From: Cypionkella sp.
GTDB taxonomy: Bacteria; Pseudomonadota; Alphaproteobacteria; Rhodobacterales; Rhodobacteraceae
Assembly: GCA_018063485.1 (NCBI GenBank)
Contig: JAGPBG010000039.1
Span: forward strand, 1 to 10,763
DNA: 10,763 bases
Reading direction: 5' to 3'
Below the pieces are notes generated by a model. The model was not told the origin of the DNA. It searched no databases and worked only from the letters and a program-made list of their open reading frames with translations. Below are positions 1-7,353 of the stretch, in pieces. The position numbers and the translations under genes are program-made. Within the stretch, counting starts at the first letter, position 1; every line of letters begins with the position of its first letter.

Positions 1-1
1 G

Positions 2-310
2 TTCACCACCTTTCCAGAGGTCGGCAATGCGAAAGACCGGCTGCGTTTTGACAAGGTGGCGCAAAAGGTGCGGCTGTTGCGCTATGGTTGTGATTGCTAC
101 GCCTATGCGCTGATTGCCGCAGGTCAGATTGATCTGGTGATCGAGGCCGGGTTGCAGGCCTATGACATTCAGGCCCCGATTGCGGTGATTGAAGCCGCGG
201 GCGGCATTGTCACCGATTGGCAAGGCCGTCCTTGCCCCGATGGTGGCCGGGTTCTGGCGGCGGCAAACGCCGAAATCCATGCCGAAGCGCTGGCGCTGCT
301 GAACGGCTAA
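2..310 (+). CDS. hisN: Histidinol-phosphatase (inositol monophosphatase family), C-terminal part
   Basis: This is the 3' end of a gene that begins before the window; about 102 codons are visible, ending at TAA (308-310). The translation carries the C-terminal half of the inositol-monophosphatase fold. A GCDCYAY segment leads into an AAGQIDLVIEAGL stretch, followed by AYDIQAP, whose Asp matches the last metal-binding Asp of the family (the WDxAA position). Then comes EAAGGIVTDWQG, the usual end of the fold. The YDIQ variant and the overall wording resemble HisN-type histidinol-phosphatases of alphaproteobacteria, which remove phosphate from L-histidinol phosphate in histidine biosynthesis, rather than SuhB-type inositol monophosphatases. 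The first metal-binding motifs lie outside the window, so a broader-specificity phosphatase cannot be excluded. No other histidine gene is visible beside it. Confidence 0.8.
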   Translation, partial: FTTFPEVGNAKDRLRFDKVAQKVRLLRYGCDCYAYALIAAGQIDLVIEAGLQAYDIQAPIAVIEAAGGIVTDWQGRPCPDGGRVLAAANAEIHAEALALLNG

Positions 311-316
311 CCGCTC

Positions 317-345
317 TTGGCGCACGTGCAAACCTGCGTTAGGAT
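317..345 (+). promoter_or_regulatory. Putative sigma-70-type promoter of the 8-oxoguanine deaminase gene
   Basis: TTGGCG at 317-322 is followed by exactly 17 nt and TAGGAT at 340-345. Each box matches four of six consensus bases. A start near 352 would give a leader of about 70 nt containing the inverted repeat at 368-406. The call rests only on this match and its position between hisN and the deaminase gene. Confidence 0.35.
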
Positions 346-367
346 TGCCGCGCGCGAGTCCTTCATC

Positions 368-406
368 CCCCCTTCTGTCGCGCAACCCGGCCCATACCGA
401 AGGGGG
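368..406 (+). promoter_or_regulatory. Structured leader: 8-bp inverted repeat, possible purine-sensing riboswitch
   Basis: CCCCCTTC (368-375) pairs perfectly with GAAGGGGG (399-406), enclosing 23 nt (376-398). The repeat ends 16 nt before the ATG at 423, just upstream of the likely Shine-Dalgarno AAGGGG (412-417). The left arm CCCCCTT could also pair with that AAGGGG, giving a way to switch between hidden and free ribosome binding site. The downstream enzyme makes urate from 8-oxoguanine. The known xanthine/urate riboswitch (the NMT1 motif) is a short hairpin with a conserved internal bulge, found upstream of purine-oxidation genes in proteobacteria. I could not verify its consensus from memory. 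The hairpin is seen; the riboswitch identity is a hypothesis. Confidence 0.35.
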
Positions 407-422
407 CACAAAAGGGGCCGAT

Positions 423-1757
423 ATGTCTGAAATCCTGATCAGGAACGCTGATACCGTGGTAACGATGAACGCCACGCGCGATGAATTGCACGGCGCTGAT
501 GTGCTTATCCGGGGTGGTGAAATTGCCGCCGTGGGGCAGGGGCTTACCAGCACTGGCCAGGTGATTGACGCCCAAGGCTGCGTGGTTACGCCCGGCTTGA
601 TCAATACCCATCACCACCTTTACCAAACTCTTACCCGTGCCGTGCCGGGGGGCCAAGATGCGCTTTTGTTCGGCTGGCTAAAAACCCTTTATCCGATCTG
701 GGCGCGCTTTGGCCCCGAAGAGATGTTCACTTCGGCTCAAATCGGTCTGGCCGAACTGGCGCTTTCAGGCTGTAGCCTGACCTCGGATCACCTTTACCTT
801 TTCCCCAATGGCGCGCGCCTTGATGATACCATCGCCGCCGCGCATGAGGTCGGGCTGCGCTTTCACCCCACCCGCGGCGCGATGAGCATCGGCGAATCTG
901 CAGGCGGCCTGCCCCCCGACAGCCTTGTGGAATCCGAAAGCGCGATCCTGAATGACTGCATCCGCGTGATTGACGCCCATCACGACGCCAGCGATGGTTC
1001 AATGGTCCGCGTCGGCATTGCTCCCTGTTCTCCCTTCTCGGTCAGCCGCGATCTGATGCACGATGCCGCCCTGCTGGCCCGTGACAAAGGCGTGATGCTG
1101 CACACTCATCTGGCCGAAAATGACGAGGACATTGCCTATTCCCTGGCGAAATTCGGCTGTCGTCCGGGGCAATATGCCGAAGATCTGGGTTGGACCGGTG
1201 CGGATGTCTGGCACGCCCATTGCGTCAAGCTCGATGCGGGCGAGATTGATCTTTTCGCGCGCAGCCAAACCGGTGTCGCCCATTGCCCCTGCTCGAACTG
1301 CCGCCTTGGCTCGGGTATCGCCCCTCTGCGCGCGATGCGCGACGCGGGCGTCAAGGTGGGCCTTGGCGTTGATGGCTCGGCCAGCAATGACGCGGGCAAC
1401 CTGATTTTGGAGGCCCGCCAAGCCATGCTGTTGCAACGTGTCGCGCGCGGCGCCGATGCGATGTCGGCCCGTGAGACGCTTGAGCTGGCCACCCTTGGCG
1501 GAGCTCAAGTGCTGAACCGCCCTGATTGCGGCGCGCTCATCCCCGGCAAACGCGCCGATATCGCGATCTGGGATGTCTCGGGGATCGAGTCCGCAGGATC
1601 GTGGGATCCGGTCGCCAGCCTGATCCTGTGCGGCCCGACCCGGGTGCGCGACCTGATCGTCGAGGGCCGCGAGATCGTGCGCGCAGGTCAGATCAAGACC
1701 TTTGATATAGCCTGCGCCATCACCCGGCAAAACCGCCTCGCGCAAAAGCTGATCTGA
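423..1757 (+). CDS. 8-oxoguanine deaminase (amidohydrolase superfamily)
   Basis: A 444-residue metal-dependent amidohydrolase of the cytosine deaminase/ATZ-TRZ group, closest in wording to bacterial 8-oxoguanine deaminases, which hydrolyse 8-oxoguanine to urate and ammonia in the cytoplasm. Many databases label relatives hydroxydechloroatrazine ethylaminohydrolase. Metal and catalytic positions are visible: NTHHHL at 61-66 (HxH, H63/H65), HTHLAE at 227-232 (H229, E232), WHAHC at 263-267 and GVDGSASND at 315-323 (D317). The C-terminal PGKRADIAIWD (374-384) is the usual return to the small beta-sandwich domain. I chose the ATG at 423 because it has AAGGGG at 412-417 and starts right at the MSEILIRNAD strand typical of the family; upstream in-frame codons from 345 would only add a non-conserved leader. 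It stands alone, with a hairpin downstream. A guanine or other aminopurine substrate is the main alternative. Confidence 0.85.
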   Translation: MSEILIRNADTVVTMNATRDELHGADVLIRGGEIAAVGQGLTSTGQVIDAQGCVVTPGLINTHHHLYQTLTRAVPGGQDALLFGWLKTLYPIWARFGPEEMFTSAQIGLAELALSGCSLTSDHLYLFPNGARLDDTIAAAHEVGLRFHPTRGAMSIGESAGGLPPDSLVESESAILNDCIRVIDAHHDASDGSMVRVGIAPCSPFSVSRDLMHDAALLARDKGVMLHTHLAENDEDIAYSLAKFGCRPGQYAEDLGWTGADVWHAHCVKLDAGEIDLFARSQTGVAHCPCSNCRLGSGIAPLRAMRDAGVKVGLGVDGSASNDAGNLILEARQAMLLQRVARGADAMSARETLELATLGGAQVLNRPDCGALIPGKRADIAIWDVSGIESAGSWDPVASLILCGPTRVRDLIVEGREIVRAGQIKTFDIACAITRQNRLAQKLI

Positions 1758-1764
1758 CTTTACA

Positions 1765-1793
1765 GCCGCCTGACCTTGGGTTAGGCAGGCGGC
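1765..1793 (+). terminator. GC-rich hairpin, likely terminator of the deaminase gene
   Basis: GCCGCCTG (1765-1772) pairs with CAGGCGGC (1786-1793). The stem continues, after a bulged A, with CCT/AGG around a 6-nt loop. It starts 8 nt after the stop codon. No T-run follows, so if it terminates it does so weakly or acts as a 3'-end stabiliser. Confidence 0.5.
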
Positions 1794-1889
1794 ATGATCA
1801 CCCGGACCGCCTCTTTCGCCCGTCCCCGACGTCAAAGCTGCCGCGCCTGACGCCCGATCCCGTTTGCCCTGCGATTCTGGGGCTTTCCG

Positions 1890-1918
1890 TTGACTTCCCC
1901 CCCTCTCCTTGGCTACGC
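1890..1918 (+). promoter_or_regulatory. Putative promoter of argD-argF
   Basis: TTGACT at 1890-1895 is a good -35 box; 17 nt further lies CTACGC (1913-1918), a weak -10 box of the kind common in GC-rich alphaproteobacteria. It sits 30 nt before the argD start in the 190-nt gap after the deaminase gene. That gap otherwise holds only the hairpin at 1765-1793. No ArgR-type operator was recognised. Confidence 0.35.
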
Positions 1919-1947
1919 CTAGGCTTTCGCTATGAAAGGTCACGCCC

Positions 1948-3120
1948 ATGATCACCGCCCTTCTGCCCACCTACAACCGCACTCCGTTTGCCTTTGTGAA
2001 GGGCGAAGGCTCATGGCTTACAGCCGAAGACGGCAGCCGCTACCTCGATCTTGCCGCTGGTATCGCGGTGGACTCCTTGGGCCACGCACACCCGGCACTG
2101 GTCAAGGCGCTGACCGATCAGGCGGGCAAACTCTGGCATGTGTCGAACCTCTACCGCATCCCCGAGCAGGAAAAGCTGGCCGAGATGCTGGTCGATCTGA
2201 CCTTTGCCGATACTGTGTTCTTTACCAATTCGGGCACCGAGGCCGCTGAGCTTGCGATAAAGATGGCAAGAAAATACCACTTTGCGAACAATCAGCCCGA
2301 GCGCACCCAGATCATCGCCTTTGAGGGTGCCTTCCACGGCCGCTCGACCGGCGCCATCGCTGCTGTGGGTTCCGAAAAGATGGTCAAGGGCTACGGCCCC
2401 CTGATGCCCGGTTTCACCCATCTGAAATGGGGCGATCACGATGCCTTGCGCGCCGCGCTCACCGACCAGACCTGCGCCGTGATCATCGAGCCGGTGCAAG
2501 GCGAAGGCGGCATTCGCCCGGTGCCCGATCAATGCCTGAAAGGCCTGCGCGATCTGTGTGATGCAACCGGCACCTTGTTGATTTTTGACGAGGTGCAATG
2601 CGGTGTGGGTCGCACCGGCAAACTTTTCGCCCATGAATGGGCTGGCATTTCGCCAGACATCATGATGGTTGCCAAAGGCATCGGCGGCGGCTTCCCACTT
2701 GGCGCGCTTCTGGCCACCGAACGCGCGGCCCTTGGCATGACGGCGGGCGCGCATGGCTCTACCTATGGCGGCAATCCCCTGGGCTGCGCCGTCGGAACCG
2801 CCGTTCTGAACATCATCGCCGATGATGCCTTCCTTGCCGAGGTCAACCGCAAGGCTGCGCTTTTCCGTCAGGGTCTTGAATCCCTTGTCGCCTCGCATCC
2901 CGATGTATTCGAAGAGGTGCGCGGCGCGGGCCTGATGCTGGGTCTGAAATGCCGCGCGCCCAACACCGATATCGTCCAGGCAGGTTACGGCGAACATCTC
3001 CTCACGGTTCCCGCCGCCGATAACGTGATCCGCCTGCTTCCAGCACTCAACATCCCCGATGCCGATATCGCGGAGTCGCTCGCCCGCCTTGACCGCGCCG
3101 CTGATCGCATTGGCCATTAA
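1948..3120 (+). CDS. argD: Acetylornithine aminotransferase (class III PLP-dependent)
   Basis: A 390-residue class III aminotransferase. It converts N-acetylglutamate semialdehyde and glutamate to N2-acetylornithine in arginine biosynthesis; family members often also serve as succinyldiaminopimelate aminotransferase in lysine synthesis. The sequence shows [13 protein letters not shown] (93-105, cofactor phosphate binding), FEGAFHGRS (125-133), [10 protein letters not shown] (179-188), [12 protein letters not shown] (213-224, D214 contacting the PLP ring nitrogen) and [12 protein letters not shown] (242-253, K243 the Schiff-base lysine). Length and motif order are normal for ArgD. The ATG at 1948 is preceded by GAAAGG at 1934-1939; an out-of-frame ATG at 1932 is ignored. 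argF follows after 53 nt in the same direction, which supports ArgD over ornithine, GABA or other class III aminotransferases. Confidence 0.93.
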   Translation: MITALLPTYNRTPFAFVKGEGSWLTAEDGSRYLDLAAGIAVDSLGHAHPALVKALTDQAGKLWHVSNLYRIPEQEKLAEMLVDLTFADTVFFTNSGTEAAELAIKMARKYHFANNQPERTQIIAFEGAFHGRSTGAIAAVGSEKMVKGYGPLMPGFTHLKWGDHDALRAALTDQTCAVIIEPVQGEGGIRPVPDQCLKGLRDLCDATGTLLIFDEVQCGVGRTGKLFAHEWAGISPDIMMVAKGIGGGFPLGALLATERAALGMTAGAHGSTYGGNPLGCAVGTAVLNIIADDAFLAEVNRKAALFRQGLESLVASHPDVFEEVRGAGLMLGLKCRAPNTDIVQAGYGEHLLTVPAADNVIRLLPALNIPDADIAESLARLDRAADRIGH

Positions 3121-3173
3121 TCACCCTCATCGCCCATATTTTCTCCGGCGCTCTCCACAATCGAGATCTTCTC

Positions 3174-4100
3174 ATGAATCACTTCCTTGATATCCATACC
3201 ACCTCCGCCGCCGATCTGCGGGCGATGATCAATTCAGCTCATGCGATGAAATCGGCGCGCAACAGCCGCCCCAAGGGCACGCCCGATGATGACCAGCCGC
3301 TGGCTGGCCGCATGGTGGCGCTGATCTTCGAGAAACCCTCAACCCGCACCCGCGTGTCTTTCGATGTTGGTGTGCGCCAGATGGGCGGGCAGACCATGGT
3401 GCTGTCGGGCAAGGAAATGCAGCTTGGTCATGGCGAGACCATTGCCGACACTGCCCGCGTGCTGTCGCGCTATGTCGATCTGATCATGATCCGCACCTTT
3501 GAGGAGCAAACCCTGCTGGAGATGGCCGAATATGCCACGGTGCCAGTGATCAACGGGCTGACCAACCGCACGCACCCCTGCCAGATCATGGCCGATGTGA
3601 TGACCTATGAAGAGTTCCGCGGACCCATTGCCGGTAAAAAGGTGGTCTGGGCTGGAGACGGCAACAATGTCTGCGCATCTTTTCTCGATGCCGCCGGGCA
3701 GTTCGGCTTTGATTTCACCTTCACTGGCCCTGAACCGCTTGATCCCGAGCAGAAATTCATCACCTTCGCGCGTGACAAGGGCAGCAAGGTGCTGATCGAG
3801 CGCGATCCGGCCAAGGCGGTTCAGGGGGCCGATCTGGTGGTCACCGACACCTGGGTGTCGATGCACGATCCCGAATCCGCCAAGGAGCGCCGCCACAACC
3901 AACTGCGCGGCTATCAGGTGAATGAAATCCTGATGAAACAGGCCAAACCCGACAGCCTGTTCATGCATTGCCTGCCCGCCCATCGCAACGATGAGGCCAC
4001 AAGCGCCGTGATGGATGGTCCCCATTCCGTGGTGTTTGACGAGGCCGAAAACCGCCTGCACGCGCAAAAGGCAGTCATGCGCTGGTGTCTTGGGGTTTGA
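3174..4100 (+). CDS. argF: Ornithine carbamoyltransferase, anabolic
   Basis: A 308-residue enzyme that joins ornithine and carbamoyl phosphate to give citrulline in cytoplasmic arginine biosynthesis. Both half-domains are complete. The carbamoyl-phosphate motif STRTR is at 56-60 and HPCQ at 134-137. The ornithine-binding DTWVSM is at 225-230 and the HCLP loop, with its catalytic Cys, at 265-268. Length fits OTCases and the ornithine motif excludes aspartate carbamoyltransferase. The start at 3174 gives the normal N-terminus (MNHFLDI), although no strong Shine-Dalgarno is visible before it, which fits translation within an argD-argF transcript. A hairpin at 4164-4189 may mark the end of that unit. 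Confidence 0.95.
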   Translation: MNHFLDIHTTSAADLRAMINSAHAMKSARNSRPKGTPDDDQPLAGRMVALIFEKPSTRTRVSFDVGVRQMGGQTMVLSGKEMQLGHGETIADTARVLSRYVDLIMIRTFEEQTLLEMAEYATVPVINGLTNRTHPCQIMADVMTYEEFRGPIAGKKVVWAGDGNNVCASFLDAAGQFGFDFTFTGPEPLDPEQKFITFARDKGSKVLIERDPAKAVQGADLVVTDTWVSMHDPESAKERRHNQLRGYQVNEILMKQAKPDSLFMHCLPAHRNDEATSAVMDGPHSVVFDEAENRLHAQKAVMRWCLGV

Positions 4101-4163
4101 CTTTGCATTTTCCTCGCAGGGACGTGAAGCGCGGACGCATCAAGCACCCTTGCCTTTGCCCGC

Positions 4164-4189
4164 ATTGAGTCGCCTTGTTGCGGCTCAAT
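4164..4189 (+). terminator. 10-bp hairpin between argF and the DUF1993 gene
   Basis: ATTGAGTCGC (4164-4173) pairs with GCGGCTCAAT (4180-4189): ten pairs including one T-G wobble, closing a 6-nt loop (CTTGTT). Only a short CTT follows, so it is not a textbook Rho-independent terminator. It lies 63 nt after the argF stop and 18 nt before the next ATG, so it may end the arg transcript, protect its 3' end, or act as a 5' leader element for the DUF1993 gene. Confidence 0.5.
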
Positions 4190-4207
4190 CTTGCAAATAG
4201 GCGCATC

Positions 4208-4696
4208 ATGCAAAATCCGGTTCCCTTCTTCACCCATTCCCTGACGGCTCTCTCCAAGATTATCGACAAGGCCGAGGCGCATCAGGCCGCCAAGAACATC
4301 AAGCCCGAGGTGATCCCGCAACTGCGACTGATTGCCGACATGCTGCCACTGTGGCGTCAGGTGACGATTGCCTGCGATCATGCCAAGGGCGCTTGCGCCA
4401 GGCTTGCAGGTCTTGAAAACCCCGGCTTTGCCGATACCGAAACCACTTTGGCCGAGTTGAAGGATCGCGTTGCGCGAACCTTGGTCTTTATCGCCAGCAT
4501 TCCCGCCGATGCTTATGAAGGCGCAGAAGGTCGCACCGTCACGCTCAAGGTCGGGCCCAATGAGCGCAGCTTTCCCGCCGTGCAATACTATCACAGCTTC
4601 GCGGTGCCGAATTTCTACTTTCACATGACCACGGCCTACGCGATCCTGCGCGCCAACGGCGTTGACCTTGGCAAATCCGATTTCATGGGTGCCTAG
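4208..4696 (+). CDS. DUF1993 family protein (DinB-like helical bundle), function unknown
   Basis: A 162-residue protein that I recognise by wording as DUF1993 (PF09351). The family has no established function; a DinB-like four-helix bundle is expected. Visible family features are an N-terminal FFTHSLTALSKIIDKAEAH segment (7-25), the IADMLPLWRQV stretch (42-52) followed by ACDHAKGACARLAG (55-68), and the strongly conserved end AVPNFYFHMTTAYAILRANG (132-151). H10, H58 and H139 are candidates for a metal site as in other DinB-like proteins; this is inference. There is no signal peptide or membrane segment. The ATG at 4208 matches the usual family start; an upstream in-frame TTG at 4175 lies inside the hairpin and is rejected. 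It lies 107 nt after argF and may be its own unit. Confidence 0.85.
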   Translation: MQNPVPFFTHSLTALSKIIDKAEAHQAAKNIKPEVIPQLRLIADMLPLWRQVTIACDHAKGACARLAGLENPGFADTETTLAELKDRVARTLVFIASIPADAYEGAEGRTVTLKVGPNERSFPAVQYYHSFAVPNFYFHMTTAYAILRANGVDLGKSDFMGA

Positions 4697-4707
4697 CGCA
4701 ATGCGCT
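4695..4707. terminator. Small hairpin between converging genes
   Basis: AGCGC (4695-4699) and GCGCT (4703-4707) pair around AAT, overlapping the DUF1993 stop codon; a further GCCT/AGGC pair (4691-4694 with 4717-4720) brackets it. The MFS gene ends at 4715 on the other strand, so a short structure usable in both directions would make sense here. There is no T-run, so the assignment is weak. Confidence 0.25.
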
Positions 4708-4714
4708 CTGATCT

Positions 4715-5893
4715 TCAGGCGGTGGTGGACCTGTCCGCCGCCGCCGCACGGCCCGCCAACGCGCCAACCCCCAACAGCACCAGTGCCAGCGTGGCATAGG
4801 TCAGCCGGAAACCGGCATGGCTTGCGACAAAGCCGATCACCGATGGCCCCACCAAAATCCCCGCATAACCCAGCATGGTGACGGTCGACACCGCAATCCC
4901 CGAGGGCAGGCCGGGGTGATTTCCCGCCGCTGAAAACAACACCGGCACCATATTGGCAATCCCAAGGCCCGCCAGGGTAAAGCCTGCAATCCCTATCATT
5001 GGCCCCGGCGCAAAGGCCGCCACCATCAGCCCCACCGCCGCCACGATGCCCGATGCGCGCAGGGTTCTGACCGCCCCAAACCGGTTGCGGATGATGTCGC
5101 CTGCAAAGCGCATCACCGCCATCGCCCCCGCGAACAAGGCAAATCCCAGGCCCGCGACAGTCAGCGACGAGCCATGTTCCTTGCTTAGATAAATCGCCGC
5201 CCAATCCAGCACCGCGCCCTCGGGCACCATCGCCGCCATCGTCATGAAACCCAAAACCCACAAGGCCGCATCGCGTGGCAACAGGGCGTGGCGCTTGGGG
5301 GCCGACTCTTCCATCACCGCAACCGGTTCCTCATGCAGATGCCGCGCCGCCAGTCCCAGCACCAGAGCCACGATCCCCGCAACCGCCAAAGCCTGCACCA
5401 GATAACCCGCTTTTTCGATCACGAAACTGCCCGCAACCCCGCCGACAAAGGCCCCAAGGCTCCAGAAACCGTGGCTGGCTGACAGGATTGCCCGGCGCAA
5501 CCCGCGCTCGACCTCGATCATGTTGGCATTCATCGCCACATCCATCGACCCGATCACCGCCCCCATATAGGCCATGCTCAGCGCCAGCGTCCAAAGCGAT
5601 GGCGACAGCACCACCAGCGGCAGGGCAGGGATCACCAGCACAGCAAAACCAATTAACACCCGGCGCGAGCCATGCTGTGCGATCAAGCGCCCCGAAAACA
5701 GCATCGCTCCCACCGCCCCCAACCCAAGGCACAGAATAAGCAGACCCAGCACCGCCTCGGAAATCTGGTAGCGTGGCAATAGCAGCGGAATTTGCGGCGC
5801 CCAGGCCCCCATCACAAAGCCGTTCACCGCAAACAATGATGAGGCCGCCCAACGGCCGCGCTGAAACTCAACCGGAAGAGGAACTTTGGTCAT
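4715..5893 (-). CDS. MFS transporter, MosC/YbjJ-like
   Basis: A 392-residue inner-membrane transporter of the major facilitator superfamily. Hydrophobic segments fall into two groups of about six, separated by a polar loop (about 184-209). The motif-A-like loop GRLIAQHGSRR is at 68-78, the subgroup signature DVAMNANMIEVER at 118-130, and the repeat-related GDIIRNRFG at 265-273. The DVAMNA signature together with EGAVLDWAAIYL (225-236) points to the MosC/YbjJ branch, whose members are linked to rhizopine or sugar-like substrates or are uncharacterised, so no substrate is assigned. The ATG whose complement is at 5891-5893 places 10-15 polar residues before the first membrane segment; the reading frame stays open to 6148, but that extension runs into the divergent gene and is not convincing. 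Converges on the DUF1993 gene (18-nt gap). Confidence 0.85.
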   Translation of the reverse strand: MTKVPLPVEFQRGRWAASSLFAVNGFVMGAWAPQIPLLLPRYQISEAVLGLLILCLGLGAVGAMLFSGRLIAQHGSRRVLIGFAVLVIPALPLVVLSPSLWTLALSMAYMGAVIGSMDVAMNANMIEVERGLRRAILSASHGFWSLGAFVGGVAGSFVIEKAGYLVQALAVAGIVALVLGLAARHLHEEPVAVMEESAPKRHALLPRDAALWVLGFMTMAAMVPEGAVLDWAAIYLSKEHGSSLTVAGLGFALFAGAMAVMRFAGDIIRNRFGAVRTLRASGIVAAVGLMVAAFAPGPMIGIAGFTLAGLGIANMVPVLFSAAGNHPGLPSGIAVSTVTMLGYAGILVGPSVIGFVASHAGFRLTYATLALVLLGVGALAGRAAAADRSTTA

Positions 5894-6078
5894 CGAAACG
5901 GGCACCCATGGCTTCGCCTCTCCATAGGGAAGTTGGCTGGCGCGGGAAAGGGGCGCTGGTTGCCCGATCATCACCAGATTGCCACAAGGTTCCACCAAGT
6001 TGACACATTCCCGCCACGACAGGGCCGCTGCGTCGGGCCATTGCTGATGCTTGAACAGTTCAGTGGTGAGGCAACGCG
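5894..6078. promoter_or_regulatory. Divergent intergenic region between the MFS and Hint genes
   Basis: This 185-nt spacer must hold both promoters. On the + strand a perfect TTGACA lies at 6000-6005, but no convincing -10 box follows at normal spacing. An 11-nt palindrome TGAAC-A-GTTCA (6052-6062) lies just before the GGTGAGG (6065-6071) that serves the Hint gene, and could be a small operator. I see no clear promoter for the MFS gene on the - strand. Confidence 0.3.
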
Positions 6079-7353
6079 ATGGCAACGCTCTATTCCGGTT
6101 TGGGTGGCCCGCGCGGCTATGGCGAGGGCAATTTCCACAACACCCCAACCGGGTCTTTGACGGCGGGTAACTATGACGATGGCTCGATCAAGGTGGACAT
6201 CACCTCGGTGTTTGGGGCCTCGGGGATCAATTATTTCGGCACCAATTACACCTCGATGTATATCAACACCAACGGGTTGATCACCTTCAATGCGCCAGTG
6301 ACCGCCTATACACCCTCGGCGCTGGCGTCCTTGCCCTATCCCGCGATTGCGGCCTTCTGGTCGGATGTTGATATTCGCGCCGGGGCCCTGACCGGCAGCA
6401 ACAATATCTATTGGGATCTTGATCCGGTGAATGGAGATGTCACCATCACCTGGGATTCGGTGAAACGCTACTCCGGCAATGGCAACAACACCTTTCAAGT
6501 GCGGCTGCACAGCACCGGCAAGGGCAATTTCGAGATCGAATTCATCTACGGCACAATCCAATGGACCAACGGCTATGCGGGCGTAGCCCAAACCGGTTTT
6601 ACCAATGGCGGCGCGATTGATTATGTTCTTCCCGGTTCTGGGAATTCGACCGCGCTGTCACAATACCCGAATGCCAATCTGGACCCCGGCTCTACAAATG
6701 GCACCTGGTCGCAGCATTTCTGGAATGGCGCGCCGATTTGCTTTGCTGCCGGCACAAGGATTGCAACGCCGCTTGGCCCGCGACTGGTGGAGAGCCTGCG
6801 CATCGGCGATCTGGTCAACACGCTTGATCATGGCCCACAACCATTGCGCTGGGTCGGCGAATGGCAAATGATGGCGGACATGGGCGCGCTTCCCATTCAG
6901 ATCGCGGCCCATTCGCTTGGCAATGATCATCTCTTGCGAGTGTCGCCCCAGCATCTTTTGATGATCGAAGGTGCTGATTGCGAAATGCTGTTTGGTGATG
7001 CCGAGGTTCTGGTTTCTGCCAAGGATCTGGTTGGCCTGCCGGGCATCACCGCGATCCAACAGCGCCAGCGCGTCCACTATCATCACCTGATGTTTGATCG
7101 CCACCAAATCATCTTTGCCGAAGGTGCGCCCGCCGAAAGCCTGCACCCAGGCCCGATGACGATGGCGCAACTGCCGAACCGGCAGGCCGCTGATATGGCC
7201 ACGCATTTCGTGCCTTGGGAACTTGAACGGCTCGCCACCCAAGCCGCTGCCCGCCGGATTTTGCGTGGCGCCGAGGCGACGGTGCTGCGCGATTGGCGTT
7301 TGCAGCGCGCAAATGCCACAGGATACGCGTTTTCCAGCCGGATTGCCGCCTGA
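6079..7353 (+). CDS. Hint-domain protein with N-terminal nidogen-like domain
   Basis: A 424-residue two-domain protein. Residues about 45-185 form a nidogen-like (NIDO-type) domain: GTNYTSMYINTNGLITF (54-70), PYPAIAAFWSDVDIR (86-100) and a final QTGFTNGGAIDY block (171-182). From C221 a Hint domain of the Hint_2 type follows: CFAAGTRIATPLG (221-233), VESLRIGDLV (237-246), RVSPQHLLMI (287-296; S289/H292 match the TxxH block) and VHYHHLMFDRHQIIFAEG (332-349). The block that ends with His-Asn in true inteins is H342-Q343 here, so self-cleavage or acyl transfer rather than splicing is expected. The tail (350-424) resembles the standard tail of Rhodobacterales Hint_2 proteins. No signal peptide is visible; type I or other leaderless export is inference. 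GGTGAGG at 6065-6071 supports this start. The target of cleavage and role are unknown. Confidence 0.85.
   Translation: MATLYSGLGGPRGYGEGNFHNTPTGSLTAGNYDDGSIKVDITSVFGASGINYFGTNYTSMYINTNGLITFNAPVTAYTPSALASLPYPAIAAFWSDVDIRAGALTGSNNIYWDLDPVNGDVTITWDSVKRYSGNGNNTFQVRLHSTGKGNFEIEFIYGTIQWTNGYAGVAQTGFTNGGAIDYVLPGSGNSTALSQYPNANLDPGSTNGTWSQHFWNGAPICFAAGTRIATPLGPRLVESLRIGDLVNTLDHGPQPLRWVGEWQMMADMGALPIQIAAHSLGNDHLLRVSPQHLLMIEGADCEMLFGDAEVLVSAKDLVGLPGITAIQQRQRVHYHHLMFDRHQIIFAEGAPAESLHPGPMTMAQLPNRQAADMATHFVPWELERLATQAAARRILRGAEATVLRDWRLQRANATGYAFSSRIAA

Noticed and set aside
345..422. Upstream TTG start that would lengthen the deaminase by 26 residues
   Set aside because: The extension is not family-like and would place the inverted repeat and AAGGGG inside the coding region; the ATG at 423 has a good Shine-Dalgarno and the usual N-terminus.
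1926..1940. GCTATGAAAGGTC before argD resembles GCTATGAAAGTC in the znuA-zur spacer (9280-9291)
   Set aside because: Only one arm is shared, the inverted partner is absent near argD, and ATGAAAGG there doubles as the Shine-Dalgarno region; likely coincidence.
999..1970. Long open frame (323 codons) on the - strand across the deaminase gene and the gap after it
   Set aside because: It is antisense to the well-supported deaminase gene; the translation has low-complexity Arg/Ala/Gly composition and no family motif. Long shadow frames are expected in GC-rich DNA.
2011..3117. 368-codon open frame on the - strand covering argD
   Set aside because: Mirror of the argD codon pattern; no recognisable domain, and argD motifs on the + strand are complete.
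4175..4207. Earlier TTG start for the DUF1993 protein
   Set aside because: It lies in the loop and stem of the hairpin at 4164-4189 and adds residues that family members lack.
5275..5739. 154-codon open frame on the + strand within the MFS gene
   Set aside because: Proline/serine/arginine-rich antisense shadow of the membrane protein; no motif and no ribosome binding site.
5894..6148. N-terminal extension of the MFS protein by 85 residues
   Set aside because: It would run antisense into the divergent Hint gene, has no membrane segment, and the start at 5893 gives a normal length MFS protein.
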